Of a stretch of DNA of 64,000 bases, positions 58,054 through 64,000 are shown in pieces (the stretch's first letter is position 1; each line of letters begins with the position of its first letter). The stretch comes from JAGVIE01 sp964520905 (lineage in GTDB: Bacteria; Bacteroidota; Ignavibacteria; UBA10030; SZUA-254), in NCBI GenBank assembly GCA_964520905.1, contig CAZFQL010000007.1, positions 62,001 to 126,000 of the forward strand. Direction: 5' to 3'. Under the pieces are notes generated by a model. The model saw only the letters and a program-made list of their open reading frames with translations, was not told where the DNA came from and made no database searches. The position numbers were made by a program, and so were the translations under genes.

Positions 58054-60831
58054 ATGAAACAGAAGATAGCGATACTTATATTATTGACAACAGTCCTAAT
58101 CACATTTACACATGGGCAGCGGCTTTGGAATTTTAAGAACCTGAATTTCTTTGTTGATCGGGATAGGAATAATTTGAAAATGTTAATGTTAAAAAGAGAT
58201 ATGGTCCCATTTCCGCGGTATGAGTTGGCAACACAGGCAGCAAAAGCACTATCATATTTATATGGTGAAAGCGAAAAAGATTATATAATAACAAACATGC
58301 AGCGTTGGGTCGACAGCATACGAGTTATCGATCGTGATTGGTTTTGGATGTACTATTTCCAATTACAATATATCAAGGGATTTTTAGGTGATCAAAGTGC
58401 AATTATAGGCATGGATAGTGTGATACAATATAATGATAATAGACATTTAATCGATAAAATGTTAGCTATCGAGTTAATGGCTGAAGCCGGTCAATACAAT
58501 TATTTTGATATTGTCAGAAATGCATATACTCAAAATCCGTTTAGAGCAGTGGTCTCAATAGGATTGTACGGTCGTGACAGTCGTTTCCGTGATGAATCAA
58601 GATCATTGATAGAGCAATATATACGCTCACATCCTGAGAAAGCAATGTTGGGTGCAGGTGTGGATGAATTATGCCAGTTTGACCGACCTTATGCTGTGCA
58701 ATTATTGGATCAACTATTTCATACAACGACGGGAGAAACACGCTATCAGTATTTTATGGCATTACGTAGGGTTGACAAGGAAGGTCAACCAGAGAGAGTA
58801 ATGTGGGTTATACCGATTGAGCCTGATAGTAATATCAGATACGAAATTATGCCATGGTTTGATGGAGATGGAACGCCAGGTACTAATAATTCGATCAGGT
58901 ATCTACAGCCGCATTTTATAAAATTTGCAAAAGATAGAATGAGTGTTGAAACAGCAAATAAGATACTTGATGATCTATATTGGATTGTTTCAAGATTTAT
59001 ACCAGTACCATTGCCAAGTAATACATCGGTACTTGCCTCGCTTGATACTCTCATCAGCTTCAAAACACAAGTAGCAAGTTACGGTTGGGTAGGAGATAAC
59101 GCGTTTGTTACGGAGCTTTCTAATTATCTCACTAATGCTCGCAGTGCATTTATTGCAGGTGATTCTACAACTTGTGCTCGACAGATATTTGCATTTCAAA
59201 GTAAAGTCGATGAAGAGTATCGAGACTCACTCGATGGAGATACCCGAACAATCACACTCGAAGGATGGAAGTTTCTCCACTACCATTCACAATATATTCT
59301 TGAGCGGCTCTCAACTATTACAACGCTTTCTTTACCCATCAATGCAAATTGGAATATGGTTAGTTCACCGCTTATTCTTTCAAATCCCAGAAAAGATTCA
59401 GTCTATCCTGAGGCGATTTCATCTGCGTTTGCATATCTAAATGGCTATGGTTATGTAGAAAAAGATACACTTAAAAATGGTGTCGGTTACTGGCTCAAAT
59501 ATCCGTATAGTAAAAATATAGATTATACAGGTTTGAAGATCGATACAGTATATGTTGCAGTCGAAGCCGGCTGGAATATGATTGGCTCGGTGTCTCAACC
59601 GATACCCATCACAAAAATTGTTCATGACGAGAATGCCGTACCATTAAATTACTTTGGATTCGATGGTGCTTACTTTGAACCTGATTCCCTTTTACCCGGG
59701 AAAGGGTACTGGGTTAAAGTCAGTGGTAGCGGTACGTTAATCATAGGAAAAGATGCATCGGCTCAAGGATCCCAGAATGTCATTGAGCCGCCGCCTGCAC
59801 CGGATGCACCATCGAAACCTGTTCTCCAATCACCCGCAGATGGCGCGACTGGACAATCAACGTCACCAATATTATCCTGGTATGCAGTTGAGAACGCCAA
59901 TACTTATCGTTTGCAGGCAGCCACGGATTCTAACTTTTATTTTGTTGTGATCGATCAAGAGAGTATCACCGATTTATCCTACCAAATCGGACCATTATCA
60001 TATAACACAAAATATTATTGGCATGTAAAAGCTTACAATGTAAATGGTTACAGTTACTGGTCAAATAAACGGAGTTTTACAACTCAAAGTCCGCCGAGTG
60101 CGCCACCTACACCTACACTCGCTTCACCTGCGAACGGTGCCACAAATATCTCGACATCACCGACATTGATCTGGTACTCATCGAGCGGCGCAACTTCATA
60201 TCGATTGCAGGTATCAAGATATTCCAGTTTCTCTACTCTCGTTTTCGATAATGCAGCCATCACGGCAACATCGAAACAAGTTAGTGCGTTATCATATAGT
60301 ACGATTTATTACTGGAGAGTGAATGCATCGAACAGCAACGGAACAAGTGCATGGTCAAGTGTTCGGTCGTTCACAACACAAAGCGCACCGTCTTCCGATC
60401 CGTGCTTGCCTGCTACATCTACTGCATCACTCGATGAATTTACAATAAGTGATGCTAACGGTAACAGGCAAAATCTTTTTGTTCATAACGGAGGAAGAGG
60501 TTTGCACTTAGGTCATCCCGATTATGATTTACCGCCTGAAACTCCCAAGGGTGCATTTCATGCGCGATTCAAATCGGGGAAATTTGTAGAGATAATTCCT
60601 CCGAACAAATCTGTCGTAAAGATACCAATCAAGATAAAGGATGTTGTACTTCCGATTACTCTGCAATGGAAGGTACGATCCGGGAACAAGGTTCAGTACT
60701 GGTTGATCGATCAGAAGAAGAATCAAAAAAGAATTCCATTAACCGGTTTGGGGAAATACAGCATTGATAGTGCTGCCGATAATTTAATTTACATCGAAGC
60801 CCAGGCGTCAGAGCCATGCATTACGAATTGA
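58054..60831 (+). CDS. Large secreted protein: helical N-terminus, WNM module, two fibronectin-III domains
   Basis: 925 residues with a signal peptide ending near THGQ. Residues ~40-400 are helical, HEAT-like in pattern. About 422-570 holds the duplicated ANWNMVSSP/GYWLKY then GWNMIGS/GYWVKV module seen also in the two giant proteins at 28.5-36.6 kb. Two fibronectin type III domains (~580-780) begin PSKPVLQSPADGATGQSTSP and PPTPTLASPANGATNISTSP. A last piece (~790-915) with YDLPPETPKGAFHARF matches the second jelly-roll-like module of the same giants. It has no T9SS tail of its own; the next gene carries one. Likely a surface or matrix protein. Confidence 0.75.
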   Translation: MKQKIAILILLTTVLITFTHGQRLWNFKNLNFFVDRDRNNLKMLMLKRDMVPFPRYELATQAAKALSYLYGESEKDYIITNMQRWVDSIRVIDRDWFWMYYFQLQYIKGFLGDQSAIIGMDSVIQYNDNRHLIDKMLAIELMAEAGQYNYFDIVRNAYTQNPFRAVVSIGLYGRDSRFRDESRSLIEQYIRSHPEKAMLGAGVDELCQFDRPYAVQLLDQLFHTTTGETRYQYFMALRRVDKEGQPERVMWVIPIEPDSNIRYEIMPWFDGDGTPGTNNSIRYLQPHFIKFAKDRMSVETANKILDDLYWIVSRFIPVPLPSNTSVLASLDTLISFKTQVASYGWVGDNAFVTELSNYLTNARSAFIAGDSTTCARQIFAFQSKVDEEYRDSLDGDTRTITLEGWKFLHYHSQYILERLSTITTLSLPINANWNMVSSPLILSNPRKDSVYPEAISSAFAYLNGYGYVEKDTLKNGVGYWLKYPYSKNIDYTGLKIDTVYVAVEAGWNMIGSVSQPIPITKIVHDENAVPLNYFGFDGAYFEPDSLLPGKGYWVKVSGSGTLIIGKDASAQGSQNVIEPPPAPDAPSKPVLQSPADGATGQSTSPILSWYAVENANTYRLQAATDSNFYFVVIDQESITDLSYQIGPLSYNTKYYWHVKAYNVNGYSYWSNKRSFTTQSPPSAPPTPTLASPANGATNISTSPTLIWYSSSGATSYRLQVSRYSSFSTLVFDNAAITATSKQVSALSYSTIYYWRVNASNSNGTSAWSSVRSFTTQSAPSSDPCLPATSTASLDEFTISDANGNRQNLFVHNGGRGLHLGHPDYDLPPETPKGAFHARFKSGKFVEIIPPNKSVVKIPIKIKDVVLPITLQWKVRSGNKVQYWLIDQKKNQKRIPLTGLGKYSIDSAADNLIYIEAQASEPCITN

Positions 60832-60844
60832 AAGGATAGAAATT

Positions 60845-61528
60845 ATGCATTTACGATATTTCAATTTTATTCTACTTCTTGCTGTAACCCACGTATTTAA
60901 CACAGAGATATTTTCCCAGCAAGATATAGGGAAGAACAATTCGGCTAATATATACTATGTTCCATTTCTGTCGCAGAGCAACAGCATAGAGCTTTCGGTT
61001 GAAAATGGTTCATCAAGTCCAATATCTAATCTTTCCATCGAGCCGAGTGAATTGCCAAAGTGGATACACCTATCCCCGAACAAGCATATCATCTCTGACT
61101 TAAGAAACGGGGAGGAGAAATCGGTACAATTTAATTTTTCAGTTGATAAGCAGGCACCTGTGAAGAAAGAGCAAATACTATCATTCAATATCGTTACGAT
61201 TGATGGGAATCGTTGGAGAAAGGAAATAAAAATATCGGTCGAGCAGCCAAAGGAGTTTGAATTGTATCAAAACTTTCCCAACCCATTCAATCCGACAACA
61301 ACTATCGGTTTTCAAATACCTCAAGATGGGAAAGTCAAACTGAATATTTTTAACCTACTAGGACAAGAAGTGGCAACTCTCATCGAAGATGATTTACCAG
61401 CCGGGTATAATGAGAAGATATGGAACGCAAAAGAAAACGCTAGCGGAGTCTATATCTACCAAGTATCAATCACGAATCAATCCGGGTATCATGCAGTTGA
61501 TAGAAAGAAGGTAATACTCATCAGATAA
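60845..61528 (+). CDS. T9SS sorting-domain protein with short N-terminal part
   Basis: 227 residues. Signal peptide (to about FSQ), an Ig-like region (~25-140) with no known enzyme motif, then a complete T9SS type A domain: FELYQNFPNPFNPTTTIGF, LLGQEVATLIEDDLPAG, ASGVYIYQVS and final KKVILIR. It could be the anchoring subunit for the large protein encoded 14 bases upstream, which lacks such a domain. The split is an inference from order and complementarity. Confidence 0.8.
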   Translation: MHLRYFNFILLLAVTHVFNTEIFSQQDIGKNNSANIYYVPFLSQSNSIELSVENGSSSPISNLSIEPSELPKWIHLSPNKHIISDLRNGEEKSVQFNFSVDKQAPVKKEQILSFNIVTIDGNRWRKEIKISVEQPKEFELYQNFPNPFNPTTTIGFQIPQDGKVKLNIFNLLGQEVATLIEDDLPAGYNEKIWNAKENASGVYIYQVSITNQSGYHAVDRKKVILIR

Positions 61529-61565
61529 TAAGTGATTTCATGCAGAATCGTCCCCACCAATTTTC

Positions 61566-61594
61566 TTGACATTCACCCACCATCCAAGTATATT
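61566..61594 (+). promoter_or_regulatory. Strong sigma-70 promoter for the RelA/SpoT gene
   Basis: TTGACA (61566-61571) and TATATT (61589-61594) with the ideal 17-base spacer. The start would be near 61601, giving a leader of about 65 bases. The best promoter match in the window. Confidence 0.65.
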
Positions 61595-61666
61595 TCATTA
61601 GAACAAGTATCGGATTATAAAGGACTTGCAACCTTGGTAAGTTAGGTTGTTTTTTGCTTTCAATCT

Positions 61667-63850
61667 ATGAGAGATGGTTTATATAAAAAGAAGCTCGAAG
61701 ATTTACTGGCTGTTTGCCGGAAAAACCTTCGCACCGTCAACGAGGATTTGATTCGTCGGGCGTTTGAGTTTAGTCTTGATGCTCACAAGAATGATATCCG
61801 TGCATCGGGCGATCCATTTTTCAATCACCCATATGAAGTTGCAATGGTCGTGGCGAAAGAAATCCCGTTGGATGATGTATCTGTTGCAAGTGCGCTAATG
61901 CACGATGTAGTTGAAGACACAGAATTCACAATAAAAGATATTCGTCATGAATTCGGCGATACTATCGCTGAAATTGTAGATGGCGCCACGAAAATATCCG
62001 ACATCTTCCGCAGTCATGAAGTCATTCAAGCAGAAAACTATCGGAAGATGCTGATCTCTATGGTAAACGACATTCGGGTGATGCTGCTGAAGTTTGCCGA
62101 CCGTCTTCACAACATGCGCACGCTCGAGTATCTTCCAAAAGAAAAACAGGTTCGTCTGGCAAAAGAAACGCTCGATATCTATGCGCCGTTTGCACACCGT
62201 TTCGGTCTTGCTAAAATCCGTTGGGAATTAGAAGACCTTGCATTTAAATATCTCCACCCGCAGAACTATGAAGATATTGCACACAGATTAAAAGCAAAAC
62301 GGAAGGAACGGGAATCGTACATCAAGAAATTTGTCCAGCCGCTTGAAAAGAGGTTGAAAGATGAGGGAATGAAATTCGAGATCGAAGGCAGACCCAAGCA
62401 TCTGTACAGCATCTACACTAAAATGATGAACCGGCATAAGCCGTTTGATGAAATATATGATCTCTTCGCTGTCAGGCTCGTTCTTGACACAGAAAATAAT
62501 AACGATTGCTTCACGGTTTATGGTATTCTTACATCCATTTATATGCCGATACCGGAACGATTCAAAAATTATATATCGGTGCCGAAGAAAAACGGTTATC
62601 AATCGATTCATGCTACGGTTATCGGACCCGACGGCAGGATGGTAGAAGTACAAATTCGAACGCTTCCCATGCACGAGATTGCAGAGAAAGGCGTAGCGGC
62701 GCACTGGAGGTATAAAGAAAATCTGACGACACTTGATGAAGAGCTGGAAAATTGGATTTCCTGGGTTCGTGAAATTTTCGAGCATGCCGATGATGAAGCC
62801 CCCACTAAACAATTGATGGAAAGTTTTAAACTTAATCTATATCAGGATGAGATATATCTGTTCACTCCCAAAGGTGAATTGAAGATATTACCGAAAGGCG
62901 CGACCCCCGTGGATTTTGCGTACGCAGTGCATAGTAATATCGGCGATCATTGTTTGAGTGCGAAAGTGAATGGCAGAATCGTCCAGCTTGATTCACAGCT
63001 TCACAGCGGCGATCAGGTTGAAATTATCACGTCGAAAAACCAAACTCCGAATACTGGCTGGGAACAATTTGTCGTAACACACAAAGCAAAATCTCATATT
63101 CGTAAATGGATCAAGGATGAAGAGCGTAAGAGTCTAAACATCGGGCGTGAAATATGGGAGAAGCGCACTAAGAAGCTGAAATTGCATCTAAACGATGACG
63201 ATCTGATAAAATATCTTCATGATTATAAAGTATCCGACCTGAACGGATTCTATCTAAAACTCCAGCGCGAGGAAATCAATCCGGATAGTCTCATTCATGA
63301 AATTGAATTGAAGCTCAAACATCCTCAGAAAGAATTCCAGAATGATCAAAAGGGCGATGGCATTTTCAATAGATTTCTTACAACCGCTCGGAACATTACA
63401 GGCGGCATTACATTATTCGGCACAAAAGAAAATTTCATGCACAGTTATGCAAAGTGCTGTAATCCGATCCCGGGAGATGAGATCATGGGATATGTAACGA
63501 AGGGCGATGGAATAAAGATTCATCTGAAATCATGCCACAATTTTGTGCTTATGGCAGCATCCGATCCACAGCGGGTTGTCGAGGTTGCCTGGCCCTCCAC
63601 CGAGGGAGGTGAATATGTTGCCGCAATTTATATCACCGGTGAAGACAGGCCCGGTTTGCTGAACGATATTACCCATTCAATATCGACATATCAGAGCACT
63701 AATATTCGCGCGGTGAAGATCGACGTGCGGGATTCCGTTTTCGAAGGAACGATTATGCTTAATGTCAAAGATAAAACTCACCTTGAGCGTATCACCGAGC
63801 GTCTCAATAAAGTCAAGGGTGTTTCAAAAGCAAAACGAATGGGTGATTAA
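61667..63850 (+). CDS. RelA/SpoT bifunctional (p)ppGpp synthetase/hydrolase
   Basis: 727 residues. The HD hydrolase domain is intact (SALMHDVVEDTEFT, KFADRLHNMRTL), so the enzyme can degrade (p)ppGpp. The synthetase domain has GRPKHLYSIYTKMMNR, YDLFAVRLVLD and GYQSIHATVIGP. A TGS domain (EIYLFTPKGELKILPKGATPVDFAYAVHS), a zinc-finger-like CCNPIPGDEIMG and a C-terminal ACT domain complete the long Rel form. It is the main stringent-response enzyme, acting at the ribosome. It has a strong promoter of its own and an HU-like gene follows it. Confidence 0.96.
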   Translation: MRDGLYKKKLEDLLAVCRKNLRTVNEDLIRRAFEFSLDAHKNDIRASGDPFFNHPYEVAMVVAKEIPLDDVSVASALMHDVVEDTEFTIKDIRHEFGDTIAEIVDGATKISDIFRSHEVIQAENYRKMLISMVNDIRVMLLKFADRLHNMRTLEYLPKEKQVRLAKETLDIYAPFAHRFGLAKIRWELEDLAFKYLHPQNYEDIAHRLKAKRKERESYIKKFVQPLEKRLKDEGMKFEIEGRPKHLYSIYTKMMNRHKPFDEIYDLFAVRLVLDTENNNDCFTVYGILTSIYMPIPERFKNYISVPKKNGYQSIHATVIGPDGRMVEVQIRTLPMHEIAEKGVAAHWRYKENLTTLDEELENWISWVREIFEHADDEAPTKQLMESFKLNLYQDEIYLFTPKGELKILPKGATPVDFAYAVHSNIGDHCLSAKVNGRIVQLDSQLHSGDQVEIITSKNQTPNTGWEQFVVTHKAKSHIRKWIKDEERKSLNIGREIWEKRTKKLKLHLNDDDLIKYLHDYKVSDLNGFYLKLQREEINPDSLIHEIELKLKHPQKEFQNDQKGDGIFNRFLTTARNITGGITLFGTKENFMHSYAKCCNPIPGDEIMGYVTKGDGIKIHLKSCHNFVLMAASDPQRVVEVAWPSTEGGEYVAAIYITGEDRPGLLNDITHSISTYQSTNIRAVKIDVRDSVFEGTIMLNVKDKTHLERITERLNKVKGVSKAKRMGD

Positions 63851-63862
63851 ATCGAGGGAATT

Positions 63863-64000
63863 ATGACTGTACGCAATCAAAAAACAAAAACTTATACCAA
63901 GCGGGATATCATTAAACGCGTTGCATCTGCATGTGATGAGGATATTTCGATTTCAACAAAATTAGTTAATGGGGTCTTCACTGCGATCAGGGAAATATTA
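63863..64000 (+). CDS. HU/IHF-family DNA-binding protein, 3' end cut by window edge
   Basis: The first 46 codons only. ATG 63863 has GAGGGAATT ahead. The visible part, TYTKRDIIKRVASACDEDIS then TKLVNGVFTAIREIL, matches the helical N-terminal half of HU/IHF proteins. It is expected to be a nucleoid-associated dimer that bends DNA. HU and IHF cannot be separated without the missing C-terminal arm. Confidence 0.75.
   Translation, partial: MTVRNQKTKTYTKRDIIKRVASACDEDISISTKLVNGVFTAIREIL

Overview
The window comes from a Gram-negative bacterium of the Bacteroidota/Chlorobiota lineage, most likely an Ignavibacteria-like member. The reasons are several secreted proteins with type IX secretion (T9SS) C-terminal sorting domains of the YPNPFNP type, two PorV/PorQ-like outer-membrane proteins, a ferredoxin-dependent 2-oxoacid oxidoreductase pair (KorAB), BshA, and Fe-S assembly by the SUF route. 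Several promoter candidates have the form TTGnnn-N16/17-TATATT, unlike the TAnnTTTG type of classical Bacteroidetes. No species-level assignment can be made from sequence reading alone.

Layout. 1-6.2 kb: surface-glycan genes (GT22-like mannosyltransferase cut by the left edge, LTA-synthase-like phosphotransferase, GtrA flippase-like protein, O-antigen ligase/polymerase, GT4 transferase). 6.2-11.1 kb, minus: an envelope operon of lipoprotein, T9SS BNR/FlgD-like protein, two PorV/PorQ proteins and a periplasmic thioredoxin. 11.1-11.5 kb: an intergenic stretch with a twin-hairpin palindromic element. 11.5-12.4 kb: a site-2 protease. 12.6-17.7 kb: an accessory, defence-like locus (Panacea/SocA-type antitoxin, MazF/PemK-like putative toxin, a 29-codon remnant of a DNA methyltransferase start, a 52-residue protein with its own promoter, and a 1115-residue Mrr-nuclease-like/TPR protein). 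17.8-28.5 kb, minus: housekeeping genes (pepA, nrnA, korBA, ccdA, rplI-rpsR-ssb-rpsF, pth, rplY, prs). 28.5-36.6 kb, minus: two very large T9SS cargo proteins (YCF48 propeller and zinc carboxypeptidase). 36.8-45.6 kb, minus: Rrf2/IscR regulator, NifS/IscS, SufBCDSU, SufT, a secreted hypothetical protein and a superoxide dismutase. 45.7-56.5 kb: zinc ribbon protein, bshA, metallophosphoesterase, folP, cdaA, pcm, miaA, a GIY-YIG nuclease, tRNA-Pro, an orphan receiver, der, a CoA-disulfide-reductase-like flavoprotein and upp. 56.6-61.5 kb: three secreted-protein genes. 61.7-64 kb: a RelA/SpoT enzyme and the start of an HU-like gene.

How the genes work together. The Suf locus looks like one regulon: an Rrf2 regulator with three conserved cysteines sits at the head of the gene set, and an IscR-type dyad (GACT-N5-AGTC) fills the spacer of its candidate promoter, which suggests feedback by Fe-S status. 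KorAB needs ferredoxin and fits the redox theme of SUF, SOD, CcdA, thioredoxin and BshA. Three large secreted proteins from two separate loci share the same two mosaic modules, pointing to domain exchange within the T9SS cargo set.

Most unusual points: the 12.6-17.7 kb locus as a candidate uncharacterised defence cassette; a peptidyl-tRNA hydrolase gene with no ATG/GTG/TTG start in frame; the IscR-like operator; and the shared secreted-protein modules. No CRISPR array, rRNA gene, intact insertion sequence or prophage was seen.
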